NCBI RefSeq assembly: GCF_000524195.1
Contig: NW_020170408.1
Location: forward strand, 480,326 to 544,325
Direction of reading: 5' to 3'
Length of the DNA stretch: 64,000 nucleotides
DNA from: Echinococcus granulosus
Taxonomy: Eukaryota; Platyhelminthes; Cestoda; Cyclophyllidea; Taeniidae
The notes beneath the pieces were generated by a model, which was given only the letters and a program-made list of their open reading frames with translations, did not search any database and was not told where the DNA came from. Both the position numbers and the translations under genes were made by a program. Position 1 is the stretch's first letter. Every line of letters starts with the position of its first letter. Positions 1 to 12,418 of the stretch are shown in pieces.

Positions 1-1
1 T

Positions 2-3000
2 GACAGTTTCGTTGGACCCGACAAGGACCTCTTTTACGTGGGACTGTTCGCCTCGACTGAAACTTCATCACCGTCACAGCTATTTCAACAGTCTCTGCGG
101 CTGATGGGATCACCGGTGGCGTTGTGTATCTTTCGCGCCTCTGATTTAAGTAGAATGGTAACACAGGCGCCATTAGCTGTTCAGATGCGGAATGAACCTG
201 TGAGAAAGTTACTTGAAACCAATCGCACGGTTGGTGGTGCTGTGGAAGAGTCGTTGCGTTTCTTGAGGCTTAATGGCAGCGCAGAGCAACTTGATTCATT
301 GCAGGTAAGTAAACACTTGAAAAAGTTTGGCCTGCTGACTGCTTGTACCGGAGACAGTAATAAAAATTGCCCTTCATGGAGTCCAACGTGGTCACTCCAG
401 ACTCCCGTACTCGATGGTCTGTATTGTAAGACTTGAGACGACTTTGTGCTCTAGATTGAAAGCCCTTCAGAGTCCAAATGCGATGTGATGGAATAGCTAC
501 CTCCTTGCCACCCATTTTCATGCTAGCTGCCCCTCGGATGCGCGTTTAGTCTACTGCCTCATTAGAACACGTGGAATGTGGACTTTATCATTCAAGTCGT
601 GCTAAAGCTCTCAGGATTGGAGTGTTTTCTAAAGACAACGTAGACTTACCTAACTGAAGTCGATGTTTCTCTCCTGTAAAGTCCACCGCTGGTACCTAAT
701 TGGTACCTTGAGTTGCTTGTAGGAACGCTGTAAGGTTAGGATGTGGTTAGCAAATGCACAGAAGGGTTGGTGGTCGGTAAACGAAGTGGCGAGCCCTTGC
801 AGTCAGGCGCGCCCTACACAAACGAATATTCTTCTGCTCTTTTCCTCTAATATCCCGTCAAGACGAGGCATGTACATTTTGGCAGGATGTGTCAAGTAAT
901 TCTGTCATTCGGCAAGCTTTGTTCGTAGCCATATATCATTAGATTGGTGGCAATCTATCTATACGAGCGCTAGATTGTGTTTTCTCCTCTCTATGACTGG
1001 AGTTGTCAGCTCTACCAGTCGAATTGAATGCGGCTTTAAAGGGTCAGGTGTCTCACGCCAAGTTTCTCGTACAGAGAAGGTGGAAGTAAGGCACAAACGC
1101 AAGCATTGTTTACAATTAACGTGTCACTTTTCGCTTGCTCAAGTCCCATCTGATCCATCCACTATGTGCGATACAATTGTGGGGTGTACGAGGTCAGTTT
1201 CTTCTGGTAAAGCTGTCAGGACTATTGGGTCGGTGAATTGCTGGTGGGTTTTGCTCTCACGAGACAGCGTAGCACCTGCACCACACTACGGCATGCCACA
1301 AAATCTTGGCCGTAGAAATACACATACGTGTTATCTCAGTCTGCGTATTTTTGCATAGGGACAAAATATATGTCTTCGTATCCCTATCTCACACAAAAAT
1401 GATTAAGGCCTCCCTGAATTCCTCCTTCCTCCTTTCCGTCTTTCTTTCCTTCCTGTCAAACCTGGCATGGACAGAGCAGTGGAGTGAAGTGGAGCGATAA
1501 AGGCAACTCCTTGAGTTGTCTGTCTATCTGCTTTTCCATCAGGAGAGGAGAGGGCATAGCTGGTCTAATTAAGCAAGAAAAGTAGGTATTCCTCTGAAAT
1601 ATTTGCATCCTTCCAGTAGTAAGCCTTACTTATTCTATACCCATTATTGGAAAGGCATGCAGTGTGCAGCGAGAGATTTTCTTCTGCCTTCCAGATGTCA
1701 GAGGAAGTGCATAGTTTTTCTACCAGAGAGGTGTTGAGCCTGAGTAAATCCAACACGACATCGAAAAGTACGCAAGACCGTTTTCCCTCTCCTTCCCCGA
1801 GGATAAGGAATCAGGTAAAATTTTAACTATTGGCCTTCTGAATCTTCAGTTTCAACCTAATTCGCAGTTCGGACATTAGCTGGCCCTATTAAATATTTGC
1901 GCGTGAGCGTAAAATTGCGTCTGGCGACGAAGGTTTCTATTTCTCGAGGCGTGATGAGCTAACAGGAGGAACACGGAGATTGAGGAATCAACTGCTGACT
2001 GATTTGGTTCCCTTCTCGCCTATTTATGGTAGTTTGATTGCTCTCGGTCTTGACCTTGACTTCACAGCGACTCAAAGGCGGTGCTTTAGGTTTTGAGGTC
2101 TTTTGCCCCATTCGTGGAGGCTTAGGAAATACCTTCCGCAATCTATATGCGTGTAATGGACAGTCTATCCGGATGCCTCTCACTTGTTCAGCTCTTCTTT
2201 TAACAAATCGCAGAACGTTTTTTTCGCAATAACGGGTTTGACTTAATTGATATCAAGTACGCCCAGTACTGTATTCGGTATGGGCAAGAATGCAGCACTT
2301 GACTTACATCTACCTCATTTGGTAAGGAAAATGCCGTAAATGAAAATAAGTTCTACATTCGTATATTTTTTCATTGTTGACTAGTCTTCAAGCACCGCTG
2401 CCGGTGACTTTCCCGGTCGAACTTCCGTTTTGCCTGTTACGATTCAAAGCAGGCGAGAAAAAAGAGAGATGAGGGGCTATACACTGTAGCCTCGTGTACA
2501 CAATTCTTGAATGTCACCTCCTTCAATTCCAGGCAAGTAGTTTAAATTTGGGGGTACCTCTAAGTAGTTGGAAAATGCAAGCCCAGGCTCCGAATAGCCG
2601 AGAATCTAAGACCTGTCCCAAGAGTTAAGGCTGTTTCAAGCCTTCTCACCGATTCATGATGAATTCCCTCCTTCTCCCAGCTTTTCAAAGTTTTGTGTGT
2701 AAATATATGTCACTTTCCCACCGAGGGAGGGGGTGGGTGGTTGAATGGGATGATCGGTGGAGGTAAAAAACCACCACCAAAGTGGTGACAGAAACCGCGG
2801 AGATTGATAAGCATTAGATAGCAGCGAAAAATCACATTTTCCAACAACATATTTACCCACTTAATTAAAAGTTTTGAGGCATTTTTTTCTCCATAGCGCT
2901 GAAATCCGTTTAAACGAGAGGTGGAAATTTCAACGGAATAGACTTAAATATCAAATTGCAAACTTTACATAACGCCCAAATTTCACGATCATAGAAACTG

Positions 3001-6000
3001 AAAAGAAGGGGGAAAATATGTTTTGTTTTTGAGTCTTTAAAAAAGAAAAGAGGAATTTGTCGCCATAAGAGCCTGGGACATTCCCACAGATCAGCAAGCC
3101 GATAAACACCCTCCGGAAACAAAGCCACCACCACACGTGTGCCCTCTCGCTCCCTTTCTCCCATTTTTTCTTCCTTTCCAGCCCTTTTTAAAGCGTTCTC
3201 AATGAACTTTATCGCCACAATTCTATCTAAACCTCTCCTTCCAGTGCCTCCAATCTAAATATTGTGAACTTTTGTATTACCTGCTAATGCCACGATGATG
3301 CTGCAGACGTTTCCTTCGATGAGGTAGATTTACAGACATAATTACAAGGCTGGGGGAATTTTGTGGGGGAAGATGAATAAAATAGCAAATTTTTGTACGG
3401 ATAGTCGATTCTGCAGTGTGGAGGGTTAGCCTAATTGAAACTGCGTACCCTTATACGGTTTGCTTGTTTAGTCCCGTAGGGATGTAGCCTCCATTATATC
3501 CTTTTCGTTTTTCTCGAAATCAAAGATGATCGAATGTTTGATGCTGTCACCAGTGTAATAGGTCCTCTTTCACGTGCGGTTTCAGCTCCCTGGGTCGAAA
3601 AAATTAGCATGTATGAAAAATTTTATTGGCGAGGGTGGTGGGCGAATTAGTGGTTGACCGCCGTCTCGGAATATGGTACCGTCTGTTCAACTATGAGGGT
3701 GTATCCCAACAAATGTACACTTGCAGTTCTCAGTACACCTCGCCGTTAAGGCCATGTCAAGTGAAGGCGGTTGTCTGCGGGCCTAGAGTAAAACACAGAT
3801 GCGCGTCAATCCGTCGGTACGAGGTGGCACGGTGGAATTCCGGGGATGTGATATGAATTTCCAAAAAAAACATTCCGCCTTTTTACTCATTCACGACCAT
3901 TAGGAATAACATACTCTTCTTTTTTTTAGTTGGAGACGGAGAAGAGTTAAGTTGTCAAGATAGTAGACCAAATTATTCACTTGTCAAGTTAACTAGTTGA
4001 TGGAGGGTGGGGGGCAAAAACTACCGACTTGTGGGGGTGTATCAGGGCAAATTATTCTTCTTTTTTAGAAATAAAACGGAAATAATTTGTTGTTTTTAAG
4101 AATCTCTCAATACCCCTCCTAGACATTTTTGATTTTTTTGCATTAATTAATCTTCAATTTGAGGAGAAAAAGCTCTTTATTTTCGAACCGCCATTTTTTT
4201 CCCAATAAACCTCTTTGGCGGATAAAACAGGGGGAATTTCTTTAACCATATAATAACTTAGAGTTATTTGGACCTTTTTTGGTATGTGGGGAAAAAGTAG
4301 AAAATTATTCAGTCGGATTGATGAAGGGATAAAGAGCTCCAGATTGGGATGACACGAGCGCAACTCAGAGCTTGACATTCTGTCATATTGCCTCTGTTCC
4401 TCTCCCCCACCCTTCGACCTCAAACCTTTGGATCTAGAAGGTTGATTGGAGAACATTTTATATTTGTGTAGTTCACGGGTTTTACAAATTGTCAAAGAGT
4501 TAGGGGTTAAGGGGGGAGGTTGTGCTTGTCACCACCCTGGAGATCAGTGCCATCTGCTCAATCACGAGGTTGGAGCAATCTACAGGCCTATCACCAAAAA
4601 GAAATATCAGGTGGACATATACTGTAAATTTGTGAGATCGACTATAAAATAAACATCTAGGTTAGGGTTTCAAAAGTACTACTTAAATCCCAGCATCCAT
4701 CTATAAGTAGACATGATTCTGCTGCTTCATTTTGATTGCTTTACTCACCTGTTTTTTTTATCTCTTTGGCAATAAATCTCAAATATCTTTTGCGTGCAAT
4801 TCCTTTTCTTAAGTGACTCGAAAAATCCCCATCTTAAGGAGGTGTAAAATATGCTTGATAGTTACACAAGTAGCAGTTTTTCCATGGTGCTCCAAGCCTT
4901 ACCCCAAATCTTAACAAGGCATTGAAAGAGTGGAGAAAGCTCTTCTACTATCGTGTTGAAAGGACTGGGAGGTTATGGACCCAGCTTATGGGCTACTCAC
5001 TGGACAAATGTACAAAACCGTGGGAACAGAAGAGCTCCCGCAGTAGTCAGCAAACGACACCTCCTGACGTTGATTCCGAGTGTTCACCTTATACTATGAA
5101 TTGAGGAGCCCCTGTGTGAAATGCAGCCAACTGCGAGACAGGATTCAAAGCGATATTTGTGCGTCTGCATCCGCTCCCGTTTATCCCCTAGATCTAGTCG
5201 GCACCCCTAAATGTAGCGCCCACTGCAAGGTAGACCGTGTTGGGTGGGTATCCCTATGGGTAGTTATGTCAGGGCAAAACTTGCCTTAAAACAACGAAAT
5301 GATGTAAAATATGAAGTTGGTCAGTTTGTAGACCCCTTTGAGGTCATTTTCACCTCGAGGATTAAAAATTTAAATTTGATAGCCAGATAACAAATTTCGG
5401 GATCCGATTCATCTGTCGTTGCCACCATTGCAGCGTTCGGCTTCTTTCCGGAAGTCGTCACTAGTCATGCCAGAGTGAAATAGGCTGGATTACTAACGCA
5501 CCTAGGAGCAAAGACTTTGAAAAGGGCTATAAAACTACTGTACCAGGCTGGAGAACAAACCACGAAGACCCATTTGCCAGCGCAGTTGAATTGCCGTCGT
5601 ATATAAGTAGTATATGCGTCATCAACCTCCATACATTTCTGTTCTCTAATTTGGACAATCTTTGTGGGTTAAGTTGACTGACATCAGTATAGGATTTTGG
5701 TATTTCTTAGGAAGCCCTTGTTTTGCGTTGCTTTATTTAATCTACTCCTGGATTGCATTTCCCAAATTAATGCCGACGACAGGAACGAAGTTTTATTGCC
5801 AGTATTCATTGGATCTGGATGACAGCAGGCACAATTGCTAGACCATAACAATAATTTGTTGTCTGATATCATGAAGCAGAAGAACCCGCGTGGTTAGGTG
5901 GTTTTCTTCTTCATCCGTGTTATCAGTCTTCTCCTTCCACCATCATTATTCAGCTTGTGAGGCTTGAGTGACGGGAGCACTGATGGTACATTCAGAGGCA

Positions 6001-9000
6001 ATGCAAAAAAAGAGGAGGTGTAAGGAGGTCCACCCTCCCCCTCTCCATCATTTTTGCTTGTAGATTCCTCAGTTATTCATTCCGTGGAATTAGGGATCGG
6101 TAGGATTTTGAAATGTTGCTGCGGGTTGGAAGTCCTCTCTTGATGAGGTGTGATATCCAGTCAATGATACTCATCACATTCTAAAAACGATGTTGGTAAT
6201 GAAGAAGCAATACAACTAAAGAAGTGGACAGGACGTCATGGCAACGGGATGGGATACCATCGGTTAATCCGGGAAAGCTCATGTGGCAAAATTCACGTGA
6301 GCCAAACGTCAAATCATCTCGCAACTTCATGGGTGACACTCATGACCTAGTTGACAAGAGCGAGCCTTTCAGCAGCACCGTTCTCAAGAAGCCAAGGTTT
6401 TATTTGCCAAATTTTATTTTTCAATTCTGTATGCTCCATCTGCCCTGCTATCTAATGTAAGGAGAAGGTAATCAACATCGTTAGGGAGATATCGAAGATG
6501 GTGTGGTGTAGCAATTATTTCAAGGAAAATTTTGGCTGTATTACGGTATAAGGACTTGCTATGTCTTGCAAGGACAAGCCGTTCTATCCGTCGGTTCAAG
6601 GGTATCGTTTGCATACCTTCACATCGAGTAGCTAGATCTCAGGCTCAAAGCAAGAATCAGTCCTCTGCGGATGAGGGGTTAAGTCTGCCAGAGGTATGAA
6701 GAAGGTTTTAAATAAATTGTTTGGGATAATAGCGGAGAGTAAATGGAGAGCTGGTAAGACAGTCGGTTAGTTCTCTCACCGCGGAGAAGCCTCTGGAGCT
6801 TCTAGAACCGAATTTAACTCCTTTACTATGTCATACAGGCTTGAACCACCATCAGCTTTGACTGACATTCAGTGATACCACATCGGTGGACGTGTACTAA
6901 AAAAAAAACTCCACAAACTTCTTGGGTTACCTGACACTGTGAGTTAGTTGGACTCAAACATTTACGGTCAAATCCAACAAGAAGCTATTTTTGAGTTTCT
7001 TGAAGCGCCGCATCCTATCAGTTTAAAAAGTACCGACCATTGAAGCAGGTATACAGTTATTTTCCTCAGACCTTTTGTCCAAATTTATTGTAATTGTCTC
7101 ATATTCGCATAGCTCTTCACTGTCGTTACGTCAGTCCCATTCCTTCCTCCTCCTTAGTCACTTTCTTTAGAAACTTGACACCGTTTTCCTTGGAGAAAAA
7201 CCCACGAGATCGGGCAAAGAGCCATATTAAGCGGTGAAGTCAAACAAGCTTTAAATTCCGTATTCTGCTTTTATTCGAACTGATTTTGAGTCGATGAAAT
7301 ACCGTGTTAGTAGTATTGTAGCGTTTGATCCTTCCGGAAGAGCCAAGGGGCTATCTTTGTGGCCCGAAATCCATGCCGCAGAGTGAAGCTAAAACAGGTG
7401 AAAATTGAAGTGCCCGCCACATCACGCGCCACACAAGTTGCCTTTCTCAATGTTTTGAAAGGTAGTTGTCCATTTCACAGAATTGAAGTACAGCTGCTGG
7501 AGATTGAAATGGCATAGCAGTTCATCCAACTTGTTGAAATCCCTCAGGGTCTCGAGGCTAGCTTAAACCTCCAGAATTACTGACTACCCCTTTTATTCCT
7601 TAACACAGCAATGCAAACAATCGGACAACCATGCCCTCATTAAGGGGGTATACCTCCAGCAACCCTGGATGCCAGCTGATGGCGGTGAAGCGATTGCCCT
7701 TCTCCAGACCAAAGATCGCTTCGTTGCCATGCTCGTAGACACCGTGAAGAGGTCGCCCGTCTCGCCTAGACGCAAACTCATGCAGGGTCGTGAAATTTGT
7801 GTGCTCTATCTTCTAACAGGTCAGTCGAACCCATCCATTACCAACGAGTTTGTGTTGAAAGAAGGATCCAAATCAAATGTTTGACCACCTAGTTATCCCT
7901 GAGGGCGTTGTTAAGCATAGAGATCAGTCAGTCGATCAGCACGTCTACTGCATCCTCGTAAACTTAAATGACGGTCGGACCTGATGGATGTGATTCGAGC
8001 CTGTCTGATTTGAGCTGAGAAAGAAATTTGCCTTAATTACGAGGTGGCAAAAGCTCCTCACCTGAAATACTTCTCATGTGAAGTCAGCAAAAAGTGGGGC
8101 ACGTCTGTCAAAGATCTCTAGTCCTCATAAGGAAGATTAATTTCTCGAGAACTTTTGGTAGTTTTTACCCAGAGTGATAAATCAGCTTGTTGACACATAC
8201 ATAAACAAGAGATAAGGACAAATTTCATAAAAGGGTTAATTTGTTGGTTTTCCTGTTTTTTCTGGCTAAGTGTCAGGGAGAAATGCCATATGTAGTCCAG
8301 CGTTAAGCCAACAAATTCATCCACTTCCTACTCGCAGCAGGCCTCTTACACGGAGTACAATGTTCATTCAAGACTAGTCGATTTTTAGGTCGACTATGGA
8401 TAGAATTGTTTACCTGTTGCAGATCTGGAAGATTCCCATGAAGTGTGGCCTTAGAATTAATCAGGATTTTACACCCACACCTTGGGCTGGGAGTGGAGGA
8501 GGGGACACTGTCTCGCCCTACTTCATCCTCTTTCTCCTGTTCAAGGCTCTCCAAGTGATGATCATAGTCTTATCTTGATTTTCACCCTCGACACTCAGAT
8601 GCGAAGTGTAACCGTGGAAAATGTGTGTGTGTGTGTGTGTGTGTGTGATAGAGAGAGGGAGAGAGAGCTGGAGATGACTAGACCAAGCTTTTTAACCTCT
8701 AGAGTTACGGCCGCTTATATTTTAAATGAGTAGTATCTCATCTACTTCACCCTGCTAAGGTTTCCTTCTTTAAAGTATCTTTAGGGAGCAATACTTTGCA
8801 CATCATAAGTGGATGAAAGTTTTCCACTTCTGAACGGCACCTTTAGGAACTGTTTTGCTCTTGGAATTTAGAAGAAAAATTTTAGATGTTGGAGCAGTGT
8901 GCCTCGAGAGAATGGGACAGTAAAACAACCGGTGATAATTTTGTTTTTCTGGTATTTCCCAGTCCATGTCAGTCATCAAGATACAAAGAATAAGTAAGGT

Positions 9001-12000
9001 AGTTTTTGTACATGCCGCGACTATTTGTTTACCTTTTAAACTTCTCCCTCATGTAGGGTAATTGACAGGTTTCATCAGTTGCTTTAAACATTACTGAATT
9101 CTCCCGAGAAGTCAATTTCGAGTTGTTTTAATCAATGACGATGCGTTTTTCTTCCGAATAAAAAAACACTACCTGGTCTTTCTAAATGCTAGCACATTTC
9201 TGAACAGTATGCTCGCCTACTCCGCAAACCGCACTCTTGAGGAAAGTTAGACAACAAATGTGGCGAGTTCAATTGTCCAGGTCTCAACATGGAATTCTCC
9301 ATTTCCTGACGAGTATTAATGAGCGAGCAGTCCATCCCAAGTGCTGGCTGACTGCCGAAGCCACTGCAGAATGTGAAGGATCGGTCTTGACTTTAAATCT
9401 ATGGAATTTATTAGCGCATTAGAAGTCTTTCTGAACGCGACCGTTCTGGAATGCTCGGTTAATTATCTACATAATTGGGAACCCCCAGGATCTCGCCTTA
9501 AAACACCAACATTTTCTCAGGCTGCAGCGAGTCTGCGCATAAAGCAGACAGTCGCGAGCCACATCCATCAACGTAAACCGACACTGTGTGAGAAGCGAGA
9601 AGTCGTCCAGCCTTCGTAGTTTATCCCCTTTTTCCTCAGAATCTGTTAACCGTGGTTAAGGAAGAAATTCCCTTGGTAATTTATAGTGGAGTGATCATGC
9701 TAATCACCTTTGCTCCGCCTAATCTCGTATTTATGGTCGATTCTTCATGCCCCAAAAAAGATAAGTTAAGGAATTCAACGAGGCAATTTTGTAGCATAAA
9801 AACATAAATTGTTTTTAAATTCAAAGTCGTGTTCAAAAACTCCGAAATTCTGTACTAATTGGGTTATTTTATCCTTTTTCAAGGGACTGCAATCAATTAA
9901 GTTGTATCGGCCTTTTTTTAACACAATTTTTTACTGCTTCTTCTCACCTTTTACCTCACTAGAAACTTGTCAACTGATAGTGTTTCTGGTAACAAAACGT
10001 GGTCTTTTCTACGAGCATGAATTGGAAGACAATGTTGAGTCCGTGGCATCAAATCTGAAAAACCTTCTCATATCCGGTGGCGTTGAAGCACTCTTTTTCA
10101 TTCACTTCTCGCCTTCTTTTACCTCTTCTCACGTGCAAATGGAATTTGCGTCTTCCGGTGAAGTGGTCATTTCTGATCGTCATCGTTTGGCAGTCGTCGA
10201 CATGAAGGCGTGCTTCGCTGCCAGGTACCACCACCTTCAAATATTCAGTTTAAGTTTGTTCCCAAAAATAGAAAAAGTTTAATGGTCCTTTCTTGGGAAG
10301 GGGATTTTTTCTTAGCTTAGAGGGCTAAATGCTGTCAATTTTGTATGCAAACTACACACCAACCTGACTTTGAGTCCTTTGTCCAGAAAAAACCTCGTAG
10401 AAGTTGTTGCTATAGTGATGTAGAATTAAAAGTCGTAAATGTTAACTAAATCATTACCTGAGTCTTTCTAGTTTTTACTAAGTTGCTCAATTAGTCAGCC
10501 CCTTAATTTATTATTTCCTTTTCAGTCGCATAACCGTTCATTATTTCTACGTATTTATTTAGTCGTAATATCACTATTACCAAATGGTTTGTTTAACCGA
10601 ATTTTTCCTGGCGTCTTAACAACTAAGCGATTGATCGATTCCCCGCGCAACGATCGGTAATTGCAGAATCAATTGATTGGCGAATGTGTAGGTACTTTGA
10701 CGGTATTTTTTGATTTGTAATTTTTTTTTGCGTCCTAGCTTTTATGACAAAGAAGGAGTTGCTATTGCCAAGTACTTGTCTATAGAAAGGGACGCGGATG
10801 CATTTGCTACCCGTAAGTTGGTTAGAATTATGCATTTAGTAAATTATTTTGGCAAACAATTAGTAAGTACAATTCTTCTAAAGTGATAACCCCATCCGCT
10901 ACTGATGAATAGTGCTGCTTTTGTTGATGAACTTACCCTTGAGGACGGAATAAGATCTATGTATGAGTGCGGAAACCTAAATCACATTGCAGGCCTTCGA
11001 AACATGCGATACCGTTCAGCTCCTCTGATTGGCCACTATCATCTAGAAATAGGCTTTAGCTATGCTAATGATAACACTGAGGTCAAGGCCGATTGAAAAC
11101 AGTATAAATATGAAGGAATGGGATCACCCGTGCCCCCATGCTCTGCTCCCGTTCTCACTGGTTAAGCTGGTTGGGCAGTTGACAGAACCAATTCCGCGTC
11201 TGTTGCAAGTGGTTACCGGAAGTCGATCTTACCTCCCTTTGAGCCTTCGTTTGATGACATTTGACCTATCTCTCCCTAGGAAAGAAAGATAAAAATGTGT
11301 TGGATCTTAATGCTGTGGACGTGCTTGCGTTCACTGAACGATGTCGCAAAAGTTACGGTACAAGAGATTTAAAAGTCAGGCGAATTAGAATATAGAACAA
11401 CCAAGGGAGTGTTTGATTATCCTCTTCTGAGTTTTGTATGGTGGGGCATGATGTTGAATGCACGAATCCCTTGATTTAATGTTCGATAACCAGCCACCAA
11501 TGTCTGGGTGGAATCACTGCGCTGGTACTAAAACTCCAGTGAGAAAAATGGAAAATGGAATTAGGTGGCCACTACTAATGTTCCGCAATTTTAGCTGACT
11601 AAACCGTGGACTTTAAAATAAAAAAATTAGCGAAATATCTGATTAGCAAGAAAACTTTTTTTTCATAGAGGAAACCTCGACTGAAGGCAAAAGTTCCTAT
11701 TCAATTTTAGGGACGCAAAAATCTCAGGAGCTGATAGTAAAGTATTTTTCCATTTCGAATTTCAGAGGTGTTTCGGTGGCGGACGGTGAAATTTGTATGT
11801 CAACTGCCTTATGGAAGACCAAGATCCAGTGTCACCTTTCCCCACTCCAAAGGCAATATATTCACTAATGGAAGTGTTGTCACTCCCTCTTCCTCCCTCT
11901 CCTCCCCCTCATCATCATCTACAGAGAAAACCTCTCTCCTTCTGGTAGTATGGATCCTCTCTGTTCTCTTCGTCGGTTTATCAGTCGCTTGTCTGCTTAT

Positions 12001-12403
12001 GGTGGTGGCACTTCTTAGGCTTAAAAGCACCTATGCTAAACAATGCCATCGGCTTCAAGATTCAAACGCCAACTCTGAGTCTCTTTACCATCAGAACACC
12101 CATCAAGGTCACGAAAAGTTTAGCGATGTTATCAATCTTTCCCAGACCAGTGTTGTTATGGAACCAGAATATCACTTCTCCTCCATCCTGCCTCCTGAGT
12201 CCAAGGAAAATGTAGTGGGGCCTCTAGACGTGTTGGCGGTCCCAGAGGCTCTTCCAAAGATTCACACCTACACAACGGCTACGCACATCCTCTTGAACTC
12301 ACCCTCTCTACCAAGGCAAAGTCAGCAGTTTAATAATAACCTTGAGCTGGGAACTTTCACAATTCCACCTATTAGACCTAGATTGAGATTTAAGGACATA
12401 TGA
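2..12403 (+). CDS. Transmembrane semaphorin-like protein, 3' part (six exons)
   Basis: Likely a cell-surface guidance ligand or receptor of the semaphorin/plexin superfamily. The 5' end lies outside the window. Exons read: <2-304, 7609-7819, 9963-10224, 10739-10812, 11280-11357, 11766-12403. Every junction has GT..AG ends and matching phase (0,1,2,1,1), giving 521 visible residues and a TGA or equivalent stop at 12401-12403. Sema-domain signs: 'SPVALCIFRASDLSRMV' in the first exon resembles the sema motif before the late repeat, and 'KDRFVAMLVD' followed by 'ICVLYLL' matches the 'ltaIaVD ... vlFlGT' strands. 'EFASSGEVVISDRHRL' followed by a Cys fits the blade that ends the domain. No normal PSI cysteine cluster follows. 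A Ser-rich stretch leads to one membrane helix (visible residues 366-394, about 11933-12019) and a roughly 127-residue cytoplasmic tail without a recognised domain. A short tail favours semaphorin over plexin. Family call is by eye; exon chaining is stronger than the name. Confidence 0.62.
305..7608 (+). other. 7.3-kb intron of the semaphorin-like gene
   Basis: The donor CAG|GTAAGT at 304/305 is strong and the next in-phase exon I can support starts after ACACAG at 7608. The interval holds A/T-rich and low-complexity tracts but no ORF with recognisable coding similarity. Short ORFs here (for example 975-1358 and 4154-4495) look like chance. An extra exon of length divisible by three could be hidden here. 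Confidence 0.55.
7978..8062 (+). repeat. Dispersed repeat, copy 1
   Basis: The first 37 bases match 26885-26921 at 31 of 37 positions. The last 22 bases (8041-8062) match 60913-60934 at 18 of 22, and a GATTCRAG core lies upstream in the same order there. Likely a degenerate mobile-element fragment; family not recognised. Confidence 0.5.
8622..8668. repeat. (TG)13 microsatellite followed by a GA-rich tract
   Basis: An uninterrupted TG dinucleotide run at 8622-8647 is followed directly by a GAGA-rich purine tract to about 8668. It lies in the intron between 7819 and 9963 of the semaphorin-like gene. Confidence 0.95.
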
Positions 12404-12412
12404 TGTATGTAT

Positions 12413-12418
12413 AATAAA
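12413..12418 (+). promoter_or_regulatory. Poly(A) signal of the semaphorin-like gene
   Basis: AATAAA ten bases after the stop codon of the last exon. This implies a very short 3' UTR and supports 12403 as the true end of the gene. Confidence 0.7.

Noticed and set aside
7669..7884. ORF continuing beyond 7819
   Set aside because: Sequence after ACAG|GTCAGT is intron; phase joins to 9963 and the sema-like strand order supports splicing.
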